Shown here piece after piece: positions 43,603 through 54,340 of a stretch of DNA of 64,000 bases. Numbering within the stretch: the first letter of the stretch is position 1; every line of letters begins with the position of its first letter. The stretch comes from Atkinsonella hypoxylon. Its lineage: Eukaryota > Ascomycota > Sordariomycetes > Hypocreales > Clavicipitaceae. The position numbers were made by a program, and so were the translations under genes. The DNA is taken from positions 248,001-312,000 of the forward strand of contig JFHB01000004.1 in NCBI GenBank assembly GCA_000729835.1, in the 5' to 3' direction. The notes below the pieces were generated by a model, which saw only the letters and a program-made list of their open reading frames with translations, made no database searches and had not been told where the DNA came from.

Positions 43603-45906
43603 ATGAGCCAGGTCAAGAATCTGCGAGCAATGTTTGAGAACAAAGGCGACTCGAGCCCCCCAGATAGAGGAAGATCTCTAGGCATATCGCCATCGAGAAG
43701 ACGGATTGAAGGTGAGCTTGGCCCTGCTATTTTCCGAGGATCCGTCTTGTAGTCGAAGTTCTGCAACGCGATGGCAACGTGATGGCATTACTCTGCGTAG
43801 AGTCTCTGGCGGCAGGACCAAGGAGATCGGCGCGCGTTCTCGTAAATCCTGTCGAACATGGGCTAACCAAAATCATGACGAGCAGATGCTAGCTCCAGTA
43901 GCTCACCTCGGCCGCTCTCCAAAGTCCGTACGAATTTTGTTGCAGTCGAGAGGGATGGTCGCATAGGCTTAAGGCGGGATGAAAGCGGTGAGCCAAGTCT
44001 TGCCAACAGAGGAATTAGCGCAGAAACTTCAGACAACGGAAGAACTATCACTATCCATCAAAAATTGCACATAGCATCGCCAAAGGATAGTGACAAGATG
44101 CCTCAACAGGGGTCTGCTTACTCAGATCCTTTAAGAGCGGATTCATTGCTCCCCAGTGTCGAAGAATTGCAGTGTGTTGGAAAGACTGCGCAGAATACAC
44201 CTACAGCGACCCTAGAATCGAACGGTGAAAGAGAGGCCTCGTTCTTCCACGAGGTAACTGAGGAGACTACGAGTTCGTCTCATAATAAAGGGACTGAGGT
44301 GAAGAATAACCCGACCACGCACGGCAAGGGAAACAACAAGCCTACTTCAGCTGTAAAAGGAAAGGGCAGACCAGCGAGACTGGATAAAACCTCTTCCGCT
44401 TCATCGAGTGCTATCTCAGAAGCGAAAGGTACCACTCGAAGGTTACCGAAGAACAGGATAACCAGCCACAAGCTAATCGCCGCTGCAACGGGTCCTAGTA
44501 CGTTAGCCAAGCGGGATATGGCTTCATCAGGAACGACTGGCAGGCATCAAGCAGTCGTGTTCAGCCGTTCTTCGAGCGGAAATGGGGTTTCGAAACCAAA
44601 GCCAAAGTCGCCCACAAAACCAGTCCACCTCCCCTCATCTTTGACAGCACCAACGGCATCTTCATTTTCAAAAACCCACGACTCAAATGCATCAAAATCC
44701 AACCACGATGGTACTCGACCTACCTCATCTGCAATTTACCAGACCTCACAGAAAGCTGGCGCTAGCTCTTCAACTTCTATTGGCGGCGCCAAGCGACCGT
44801 ATACCCCAGCTTCAAGTTCAAGACCCAGTCTCGGACCTCCACCTAGCAAGACCTTGCCAGCAGCGATAAGCAAAAGATCGATCAACGTAGATGAAGGCTT
44901 CCTAGCCCGTATGATGCGTCCGACACAAGCATCGTCTTCAAAGTTGGCGGACAAGATGCCCGTTACACCGCCCAAAAAGACAGCTCAACGCTCCGGACAA
45001 AGCCACCCTCCAGGCTCCTCAGGTCGAGCCTCCGCAAGGTCAGTCGGTGGTAGAGGCTCGCATGTGAGCAAACAACAACCTGCCAGCAACTCAGCGAATC
45101 AAAAACCCCCTCGACTGGCAAAAACTCCCGATATAATTGAGTCCACATGGACTGTTGATGATACAGCCCAGAATGATGACTTAACATTTTCGTCTGAAGT
45201 GGCCAGGGCACCCCAGGCAATCGCAAACAAAGCTTCTATAGAACGTTTACCAGCATCATCATCCTACGACATTGCAAATCCCGACATATCTACAACTTCC
45301 GTTGGGGACAGCTTGGAAACAGTCCAGCTAGCTGACCACAGCAAGGCACAAAATCATAACGATGTTAGGGAGGAAAATGTCCAGCTGCAATTTGAAAGTA
45401 GAATTTCCCAGGTAATTCCAGCTACAGAAGATCCTGTGACAATTTTTCCAATGATACCTCCTCAATCTTCCAAAACCATCATTGGCACAAGCGACTCGCT
45501 TTCAACGACCAACAATCAATTTGTGGAGTTTGATGCCTCTGAAGCCGCTAAGGTTGATCACAGTGGATCCGAAAACGACTTACACAACAAGCCTGCCAGA
45601 GATCCCCTTCTGCCAAATCCCGACACTGAAGGGGGAGAGTCAGCGACATTCGCGGCAGATTCGACTCTGAAGAATCTTCGAGGTGAAGACGATGGCTGCA
45701 AACCTATAGAATCCAGTCGGCCAACCTCTAGCCTTCAAAGCACAGCATCGGAAATTCATCTGGAAGCTGTGGAGAAGTCAGGCCAGTCCCAGCTTGAATC
45801 CGCTGCGATTGGATCCGCAGACGTAAATGAGGGCGCTTCGTCGATTATCTGCCCGGACGAATCCACTTCTGGGCTGAAAGCTACAACTGATGGCGAGCTG
45901 GAGTAG
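43603..45906 (+). CDS. Long disordered conserved fungal protein with MSQVKNLRAMFE N-terminus
   Basis: Exons 43603-43711 and 43886-45906 give 709 residues. The N-terminal MSQVKNLRAMFENKGDSSPP block recurs at the start of a family of uncharacterised fungal Ser/Pro-rich proteins. A 174-nt intron (GTGAGC donor, GAGCAG acceptor) joins it to SSSSPRPLSKVRTNFVAVER. The rest is low complexity, basic and Ser/Thr/Lys-rich in the middle, with a recognisable short motif pair RPSLGPPPSK and DEGFLARMMRPTQASSSKLA, which looks like a conserved cytoskeletal or docking motif. The last 200 residues turn acidic. Function is unknown; a structural or microtubule-linked role is speculation. Confidence 0.78.
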
Positions 45907-46364
45907 TTAGGCAACCACCACTTGATGGTACTCTCGAACTTTTGCATCAAAGATACAACCTCAATACTTGATATGCTGCTCCCCCAACTGGAAAGCGCTA
46001 TTGAAAGCAACTCTTGTTGTAGTGAAATAAATTAATTGGTTGATATAGTGTGGGAGTGTGCCATAGGGGAGCAATCATCTGCAGCGTTTACTGTAGTATA
46101 TTCCGATACGAATGTACCATAGAGGCAGTGTAGCATGGAGAAAAGACTATTGCATTAAATTAAATCCCTTTCATCTACTCCTTGAACGAGAAATGACACT
46201 GCAAAATCGAGTCTCCATATTTGAAGAACGTGATCATATTCTACATGCCCCATGTGCAACGATGATAATTAACCTACATCGAAATGAAGACTACTGTACA
46301 ACAAGAGCTGTCTCTGCCACAAACCTGATAAGTACCGAGCAACGCTACCTTGCGAAAGATGCTA
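45907..46364. other. Convergent spacer
   Basis: This 460-nt stretch separates the converging MSQVKNL gene and uS8m gene. A plus-strand frame at 46112-46501 overlaps the uS8m gene antisense and is not believed. Confidence 0.5.
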
Positions 46365-46865
46365 TCACGACACTCTACAGACAAGGAGTCCACCAACCTT
46401 CCGTGACAGCGCTTCCCTTGCTTCAAGCATACCTCGAGATGTGGCCACAAACATGCATTCGCCTAGGTTTAATCCTGGTACCACGCCTCCCTTTAATTTA
46501 GCGGGAAACCCTCTCGTAAGTCTGCCCAATTCTTTAATGTTCGCCGTCATTAATCTGGAAGGCCTGCTTATGACATGGACTTTTGATAAGACTGGTTTCC
46601 CATCCCAATACTTCAGTCCAAGCCATATTCTCATTTTCGCAACGTTCGCAGTAGTGATTTGCTCGGGCGGGACCGACATCATTTGCTCCATTGTGGGTGG
46701 ATGAGGGCCGGCTCTGTAGACGGCCGAGAAGAATCCGGACCTGTGCATGGCGAGAGCAAGGAGTAGATTATACTTGCTGTTCTTCACTGATGTTATGCCA
46801 AGGCGAGCTTTCGATGCATTTTGCAGGTGGGAGCACATATGTGCAATATTCAGTATTGAAGGCAT
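46365..46865 (-). CDS. MRPS8: Mitochondrial ribosomal protein uS8m
   Basis: A single exon encodes 166 residues. The N-terminus MPSILNIAHMCSHLQNASKA is the conserved uS8m start, followed by RLGITSVKNSKYNLLLALAM. The rRNA-binding C-terminal domain is recognisable in KPVLSKVHVISRPSRLMTAN and the ending MFVATSRGMLEAREALSRKV, as in bacterial S8. It is one of three mitochondrial translation genes in the window, with MEF1 and mS26. Confidence 0.92.
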   Translation of the reverse strand: MPSILNIAHMCSHLQNASKARLGITSVKNSKYNLLLALAMHRSGFFSAVYRAGPHPPTMEQMMSVPPEQITTANVAKMRIWLGLKYWDGKPVLSKVHVISRPSRLMTANIKELGRLTRGFPAKLKGGVVPGLNLGECMFVATSRGMLEAREALSRKVGGLLVCRVS

Positions 46866-47827
46866 GACTGTGAATACAAGGACACAAGCTTGGTCGAAAT
46901 GAATAAAGTGGTGGCGACCGTGTGAGGTCGCGGATGTTCGGGAAAAAGGACTTGAGGAGCTCGGCAGCCGTACAGATGCTCGTTGAGGTTCAGTCTCTGG
47001 CGCAAACGCTGACTGCCTGCATCAATTAGCATTGACTCTTGAGTCTCGACAGAGAGTAACCCTTACAAGAACTGGTACGGCTATTTAAAAGCCCTCCTGT
47101 TTGTCCAATTAGGGTGGCTGCAACTTCAGAGTGCGAATCTTATTCACTAAAGCTCAAAATCTAGAAGCAGTTGTATGACTAAGCAGGGTGGCTCAGCCGC
47201 AGGGCTTGTGCCTACGAAACTAAGGTGTGTGGGTACTTGCATCCTAATCCACGCTCACCATCCCGGATGCTGGTGACAGTGATGCACTTGTAAGCTCAGA
47301 TAAGACATGACAAGCATTGTTGGACCTCTCTATGACAATCCCAAGCTGTCTTAACAAAACTGGTCATTGCTCACCAGATTGTGGGTTGCCGCGCGACGGT
47401 AGACATAGTGTTGGTACATCACTTGATAGAGAGCAAGCGAATTATCAACATCTAGACATCATATAGTCAGTACGAAGTCACTTATTCATTACAACGGACA
47501 TGACTACCTCTAAATTTAGCTTTTGCAAAATTCTACAAATAAGCAGTTGGTGTACAAGTTGGTGTACAAGTTCTCATGGGCTCAGGATAAATCTCGACTT
47601 CTGCCGGTCGTGTCGGGACGGTATGCCGGCAGAGCAACCCGTTTCGTGAGACAAGGGTCGACAAAAATCCATGACCAACTTATGCCTAGCCAAGCAGCAT
47701 GTTCTAGGATAAACCACCCTTTCTCACACAGCCCGCCGCCCTCTTGTTTTCACTAAAGAACCGAACATAAACTGAAACAGAGGGGAGAAACTACGAATGA
47801 TACGGCGTCGGTGGTCGAGCCTTCCGG
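46866..47827. other. Spacer between uS8m and BNA4
   Basis: About 960 nt without a believable gene. It includes the uS8m promoter and BNA4 3' flank, and a short direct repeat TTGGTGTACAAG at about 47547-47571. Nothing tRNA-like was found. Confidence 0.5.
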
Positions 47828-49815
47828 TTACCGTAAGCCCAAGAGCCTTGAAGTAGCCAATATAAAGGATCGACCGTGACTATATCCATAGAATAACAAT
47901 CCTGCGGCGAAGGGACTCGTTGCAACGGCGAAGAACACCCACATTAGTACTGTGCCTTGATGCTCGCTCTTTCTGACAATATCACTATAGCCCTCGTTAC
48001 TGAAACTGACACGTGAGTACTTTGTCTGCCACCCAAAGATGGGAAACTTGACACTAATGTACTCCTCCAAGAATTTTCGTAGACGGTAACGCTTCGATAA
48101 AACCGAAGACCTCATCTCCACATAGTTTTGGAGAGCTAATTCGTTGATTGCGTACGCATCTGGTGCCCTTACTGCTGAATACTCGGCAAGTGCTTGTGCT
48201 CTACTAGGTAAGGATGATGCAATCTTGTCATAGTCACTAACAAGACCACTGTCCTCTTGCGACTCGACATGTTTATCGAAGATCGAGAACAATATGCGGA
48301 CGTCCTCCATACCAGCATTCATCCCCTGACCATAGAAAGGAACCATTGCATGAGCTGCGTCACCGACAATAACACCAGAAGATCCGTAATGATAAGGTCG
48401 ACATTTAAGACTAATGAGCGGCAAGTGAGGATTTTCCTTGAAGGACGTAATCAAGTTACTTTCAGGTATTAAGTCCGTGACGCCAGGAAAATTCTTATTG
48501 AAGAAAGAAGGTATGCTTTCAGGATCATTTTCGAGCTCGGCAAATTCTTTGCTAGGTAGGAAAAGAGTGCTTGTGAATGATCCATCCTATCGCAGTGTTT
48601 AATTTCCGTATTAGTTGTCGCGTGTACTCTATTCGTCCCGGACTTGTTCGCGGTGGGCACCAAACTGGCTAGGATGCTTACCTCACTAGGAATGGCGATA
48701 AACATGAAATCTTTCCCAGGCCAAATGTGCAAATGATTGGGCGATATGCGAAATGGCGATTCATTTGCTGTTCCCAGACTCCTTGGCTCTATACGGAACT
48801 CGCACCATAAAGTGTCGATATACTCTTGCTGGTAGTCCATCCTCGTGAACTTCATCATATGGTATCGCACCGCAGAATGAGCACCGTCAGCTCCAATCAT
48901 GAGGTCAAAACCAATTTCGATCTCTCTGGGTCGAGCGTTTGGGGTCGTGATGGTATCTCGAGTTTCAAACCAGGCTCGCCGTGATCGGAAATCAGCGCCA
49001 GTCAGTTTGTGATTGAAGAAAAGCTTCACGTTTGGCATTAAGTCCAAAATATCCAGAAGTCGCTCATTTATTCCAGATCTGTCGATTGCATATATCGTCT
49101 TTAAAGAATAAATATTAGTTTTTGTCGCCCTGGGCGCACGTAGTCGGAGAAATGCGATAAGCTTACCCGATCCATAGCATCATAATCTTGCGCATGTTCA
49201 TACAAGTGGCCTCCTTGACTTCTACCATGAATCATTCGCCCTCGCATTGGTGTAGTTGCTGCTAGGATTTTCGTTAGCAGGTCCGGGAGACCGGCATGCC
49301 GAATAGCATTTAGGCCACGTTCCGATATAGCCAAATTAATCGATTTGGTAAAGTTTAGCGGAATAGTACCCGGGTTGCGTAAATCTATTTGGCATCAGTT
49401 TTCATTATCTGATATAAGTTAAGACCTCGAACATCTTCCATCGGTGATAAATGTCACTGACATGGCGTCATGAGGCCGATGTTGAGTTTTGTGTGCTTTC
49501 GATCTAGACAGCGCCATCATGACTACATTGATTGACACTGTCATGGGCTGTACTTCAGCATGAACGTTATCGCACATTGTTGAATTAATATGTGTGAATA
49601 CAACGGTGCAAGTAGAGCGAGCAGATAGCCCCGTGCATATGGGACGGACGATATCGCCACATTTCAGCAAAGAGAAATTGGTCCAAGAATATTTACTACT
49701 CACCAGGTCGGAGTTCGTATACTTCTACCTCATGGCCTCTTTGTGCTGCGTATAGTGCAGCCAAGGAGCCTACGGGACCAGCGCCAACAACGACTGTCTT
49801 TTGCGGAATCGACAT
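47828..49815 (-). CDS. BNA4: Kynurenine 3-monooxygenase
   Basis: Bna4 hydroxylates kynurenine in the de novo NAD pathway from tryptophan, on the outer mitochondrial membrane. Exons 49815-49704, 49384-49167, 49098-48682 and 48586-47828 give 501 residues. The FAD-binding start MSIPQKTVVVGAGPVGSLAA is followed, after a 319-nt intron, by DLRNPGTIPLNFTKSINLAI. The second flavin motif IVGDAAHAMVPFYGQGMNAG is present, with FDLMIGADGAHSAVR before it. The C-terminus has a hydrophobic segment (LMWVFFAVATSPFAAGLLFY) fitting membrane anchoring. Intron 1 is unusually long for this genome. Confidence 0.96.
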
Positions 49816-50571
49816 GACTCCGAAAGACCGAAAGTCGAATTTTATGATGTATTATGTTCTGCGCCACGTCCGCTCGCCACGTCCGCTCGAAAAGGAACAA
49901 AGTTGTAAGGAGGAAAAGCACAATGGCGTAGCAATGGAGCTCCGGCAAACCCCAATTGTCTTTCGACATTTTGGTTTTGGCGACCTGATGCCCCACCATC
50001 ACTGATGTACATACATGCGCATGTTTTCAACTTGGTAGACTAATTTGATCCGATTGCTCTTTCACCAGTCGACGAATTTTTGATTCTGGATGCACCTAAT
50101 GAGACGATTTTTCACGAGCACGATCGTTTTACTTCCAGCGACAGGCAATTTTGCACAATCCGTTAGAAAATCCATTTGTACTGAAGTATCACGAAAATAC
50201 ACGCGGTTGCGAGTGCAGTGGATATGGACAAGAGGAATTCCCGGTCCTGATTTCATATTGGGTTGTCTAACCACAAACTCCAACAGCAATACACATGACT
50301 GATCTGTTTGTTTCGGGCAAAGAGCTCTTAAACGAATTTAATTAGTGATTCTTCCGTTTTATGATTAATCGATAGATTTATAAGACTACAACCCATTGTA
50401 ATTAGGAAGCATGCCCTTTTAGATCACGCCAAGCCATCATACAGTAACCTGGCCAACGGCCCCACTCTATTCTGTCAGCATCACGTTGCAAACTATTCCC
50501 TACAGTGTCCAGGTACGACGCAAACCATATTCTCTTGGGAATAAGCTCGCAACAAGCTTGCACCTCGCGAA
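49816..50571. promoter_or_regulatory. Divergent promoter BNA4 / MAP1
   Basis: The 756-nt region separates the two divergent starts. A 13-nt direct repeat CCACGTCCGCTCG is found at 49866-49878 and 49879-49891, about 50-75 nt upstream of the BNA4 start. No gene is seen. Confidence 0.5.
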
Positions 50572-52105
50572 ATGACTCTTGAACCGCCTACGAAGAAAAA
50601 GTGTCTCGGTGTGGACTGTGAGAATGATGCTGGCTCTCTGCAATGTCCAACTTGCCTCAAGCTCGGAGTAAAGGATAGCTTTTTTTGCTCCCAAGACTGC
50701 TTCAAAAAGAACTGGGTAAGATTCTTGCCTCTCTAAGCCTCTTCAACCCCCTCCGCCCTCCACCCCCCGAGGCATACAGAACAGTGACACCTATGTCTAC
50801 GAACTTTGTTTTAAATCTAATGAGCGTTCTCGCAAATATAGAGCAACCACAAAGGCGTGCATAAATCTCAAAGTAACATCCTCACCATGTCATAGCCCAG
50901 AAAACAATCTCACCAAACCTAGTTACCAGTTTTTACAACCCATTTCCGAGTTTCCCGTTCTCGGGTCCGTTACGTCCTGTCTATCCACTTTCCGAGCATC
51001 GCACCGTACCGAAATCGATTCCGCACCCCGTGTGGTGGCAAGATGGTAACCCGAGATATAGTCGTTCGCTTGCCAATAGGAACAAAATTGAGATTCTCGA
51101 TGCTAGTGGACAAGAAGCAATGCGTAAAAGCTGCCGCCTAGCAAGGGAAGTTCTCGATATTGCGGCAGCCGCGGCAAAACCTGGTGTTACCACTGATCGT
51201 ATTGACGAGATCGTTCACCAAGCCTGTATCGAAAGAAACGTAAGTCGAAGATCTCATTTTCCCAAAATCAATCGAGTATTTGGGAAACATTAATAGGAGC
51301 GAGGATTTGCCAACTTGGGGCTGTGTCATGGCCCAGAGCGAATTACGATAAGACGGGCGCTCAGCTAACATACTGAGAAACAGTCTTATCCATCCCCCTT
51401 AAACTATAACCACTTCCCCAAATCATGCTGTACGTCCTTGAACGAGGTCATCTGCCATGGAATTCCTGACCAGAGAGTCTTGCTTGACGGCGACATCCTC
51501 AATATTGATATCTCCTTGTACCACGAGGGTTATCATGCCGATCTAAACGAGACGTACTACATCGGCGACAAGGCCAAAGTCGACCCAGACAACGTTCGAG
51601 TTGTTGAGACAGCTCGCGAGTGTCTTGAAGAAGCAACCAAGGCCGTGAAGCCTGGTGTCCTCATTCGAGAGTTCGGAAACATCATTGAGAAACATGCGAA
51701 GAAGAAGGACTGTAGCGTCATTCGAACATACTGTGGGCACGGTATCAACAAGCTGTTCCACTGCGCCCCAAATGTTCCTCACTACGCCAAAAATAAGGCT
51801 GTCGGAGAATGCAAACCGGGAATGACGTTCACCATCGAGCCCATGATTGCATTAGGCAGATACCGTGATATTACTTGGCCCGATAATTGGACAAGCACGA
51901 CAGTAGACGGAAAGCGAACTGCACAGTTTGGTACGTGAATAATGGCTGCTCACGAGCTATCCAGCACGCAGAACAATTCTCTGCACGACGTTCAAGCGTT
52001 CTATATTAACATCAATCAGAGCACACATTACTTGTTACAGAAGACGGTGTGGAGATTTTGACTGCTAGGAAAGACGATTCTCCTGGCGGACCAGCGACTC
52101 TATGA
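50572..52105 (+). CDS. MAP1: Methionine aminopeptidase type 1, with N-terminal zinc fingers
   Basis: Map1 removes the initiator Met from nascent cytosolic proteins. Exons 50572-50715, 50842-50872, 50923-51239, 51384-51930 and 52020-52105 give 374 residues. The N-terminal MYND-like fingers bind the ribosome (CLGVDCENDAGSLQCPTC; FFCSQDCFKKNW). A 31-nt micro-exon encodes SNHKGVHKSQ; a 50-nt intron follows and restores SFYNPFPSFPFSGPLRPVYP. The metal ligands of the pita-bread domain are visible: ILNIDISLYHEGYHADLNET (both Asp), GHGINKLFHCAPNVPHY, TFTIEPM and, after the last intron, FEHTLLVTEDG. All five exons keep frame. Confidence 0.96.
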
Positions 52106-53141
52106 CCCCCGTCTGCCACAAATGATCATTATACTGATAGCCTCAACACTTGATTGTGGGACCCAATTTTGCAATCGATGAATGTAGCAGGGACGTTGCT
52201 GCAGTAAAGGACCAATCTGACGCATTTCTTATGGGGGCGGGAACCGCCACAATATTTAATGCGAGAATGATGTGTCAGCGACGACTCATGTGAATTGAAC
52301 AGTTAAGTAGGTATTTGATTGGCGACATGTCTAACAGGCTTAAGACTCGTTTATGAAGTCGTCAAGCCATAATTAGGTTACTCGCTGCCTGCACCAACTG
52401 GTCGGGCAGTCAGATGCATCATCATGCCCGAATTATACTATTTAGGCGCTATTTGCGTGCGTCTGTTGTGATCTTGGGCGTAAGAAACGAATGTCAGTGA
52501 ATATGACAACCGTGCCATGCTTGCTTACCTTAGGTACCTAGGTACCTAAAGTAGTATTTAATGCCTAGGTACCTAGGTACCTACCTAATCTAAACGTTTC
52601 CAAAGGCTCTCGCAGCTTAGGGAACTTCTGCGTTGCCCCTCCTTGAACCTACCCTACCTCTAGGTTAGTTAAGTACCTACCTCCTAGGTCGGTACCTAAG
52701 ATAACATGTTCTGTATCCATGCACGGACCATACGGGCCCTTCCACCAGCTCAAAGATGGGTCCCGGAAACAAGCAGCTCGCCAGCCCCCATCTGCCACAA
52801 GAACTTGTCGAACTGTGTTATTCGGACGGCACCATCACAAGCGACCGGCTGCATCGCGCCCGTTCCACAGCAAAATCTCGCAGACGCGAACTCCTTACTG
52901 AGAGCTCTCAGCTTTGTGTGTTGTCATAAACACCACATTTCTTCTCTTCATTGTTATCAAACGACAAAGCACTCTCACCGACGACGTAATTACCCCGACA
53001 GTCAAATTTTCCGTCACCGCACTATTCTGCCTAGTTTTACCCGCTACTCGTCACCTCTGTATCCGAGTTCACGGAGGATTGTCCTACGCACCGCATACTT
53101 AACTTCATTATACACCGACATCTAAACGATTCTACGTCGTC
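52106..53141. other. Spacer with TACCTAGG cluster
   Basis: The region holds the densest TACCTAGGTACC cluster of the window at 52526-52700, followed by the ERV14 promoter and 5' UTR. ORFs around 52706-53125 are Ser/His/Arg-rich and have no family resemblance, so they are treated as random. Confidence 0.5.
52526..52700. repeat. Dense TACCTAGGTACC palindrome cluster
   Basis: TACCTTAGGTACCTAGGTACC near 52528, CCTAGGTACCTAGGTACC at 52564-52581, TAAGTACCTACCTCCTAGG near 52670 and GGTACCTAAG at 52691 form a 175-nt cluster. It sits about 440 nt upstream of ERV14. Confidence 0.8.
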
Positions 53142-53772
53142 ATGATGTCTGGCGAGGCTTGGTTGTACCTCCTGGCGGTGTTGATTAACGCCGTCAACCT
53201 CTTTCTACAAGTTTTCTTCACTATCATGTACAGCGACCTAGAATGGTAGGTTGACATCCTTAAATATCGCGAGGCCGAGCCTCATGATATCGGGTCGAGG
53301 GCAAGAACTCTGTGGTGAATTGAATAGTACTAACTGTAAGAAGTGATTATATCAACCCCATTGAACTTTGCAACCGTCTTAATGCCTATATTATCCCTGA
53401 AGCCGCTGTCCATGGCTTCCTGACCTTTCTCTTCTTAATCAATGGCTACTGGGTTGCGCTGGTACTCAATCTTCCTCTTCTCGCATGGAACGCCAAAAAG
53501 TGAGTGTCTCTATAACGACTTTGGGTGGCTAGAGAGAAACTAACAAGTGCAATAGAATTGTCGACAACACCCACCTCTTAGATGCGACCGAAATCTTTCG
53601 CAAGCTTAACATCCACAAGAAGGTGCGTAGCAGTTTTGTGCTTGGAACGAGAGTCGTCGGACTAATGATAATATCGTAGGAGTCGTTTGCCAAGCTTGCT
53701 TTCCACTTGGTAATGTTCTTCTTTTACCTGTATAGCATGATTGTTGCCCTCATTCGAGACGAGTCGTCCTAA
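53142..53772 (+). CDS. ERV14: ER-derived vesicle cargo receptor Erv14 (cornichon family)
   Basis: Erv14 loads membrane cargo into COPII vesicles. Exons 53142-53245, 53344-53499, 53556-53622 and 53680-53772 give 139 residues, the usual length. The first exon reads MMSGEAWLYLLAVLINAVNL, the first helix; exon 2 contains DYINPIELCNRLNAYIIPE, the cornichon signature; exon 3 has HLLDATEIFRKLNIHKKE and exon 4 the last helix LAFHLVMFFFYLYSMIVALI. Introns of 98, 56 and 57 nt have CTAAC or CTAAT branch points. ATG at 53145 is an alternative start one codon later. Confidence 0.97.
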
Positions 53773-54340
53773 GTGACTATAATATGATGTAATTCACCAC
53801 GGGATAGGCATTTATTTCTTCTCAGCGGGATAAGGTTTCTATTGCACCTGAGCACGGAACTTGCAGTCAAAGGGGTTACGACGTTAATGTCAGCGTGAGT
53901 TCGCTCTGGAACAGTTCTTGTTCTTAAGATATGATATGTAGATGATTACCGCTCAGAGCAAAAATCCCATAGTTGGCTTCGATAGCTCTGTTGGGATTAA
54001 CAGCAGTAAGATGGTAATCTGGTGTTGCTTCAGGAGAGCTTTTTATAGAGCGACTTCTTCTAAATTTAATATGTATGAATGAAGTTTTTTGATTCATGCA
54101 TTATCTCAGAACCTATAATTACATATCCATTTTTGGTGTTCACTCTAATTACTAGTACTGTCTATAAATTTTTTTGAGTTGCGGGTGGCTCATCTGTTAT
54201 TGAACATTATGCCACGTGACCAACCCGCTATTGCGACTTGCTTTCTCGAATTGATCTTTCGGCATCGAGTGGGCTTGTGAGAAGAAAGGATAATATCAGT
54301 TCGACACCGCCAGATCGTTTTGGCTGTATTTTTTGCTAAT
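53773..54340. other. Spacer ERV14/PRP17
   Basis: This 570-nt AT-rich stretch carries the ERV14 3' UTR and PRP17 promoter. A CCACGTGAC E-box lies at 54212-54220. The segment TGCTAATATGGATGGTTTTAG ahead of 54355 looks like a branch point plus acceptor (see PRP17). Confidence 0.4.

Noticed and set aside
43712..43966. Open frame continuing from the MSQVKNL exon to 43966
   Set aside because: Homology-like sequence (PRPLSKVRTNFVAVER) is in a different frame reached through a 174-nt intron; the continuing frame is a shadow.
49385..49703. C/D snoRNA in BNA4 intron 1
   Set aside because: CTGA and ATGATGG words occur, but they do not form a proper C/D pair with a terminal stem; kept only as a low-interest observation on intron length.
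52706..53125. Plus-strand frame of 139 codons upstream of ERV14
   Set aside because: Composition is random-looking, no family is recognised and it lies in the ERV14 promoter/5' UTR.
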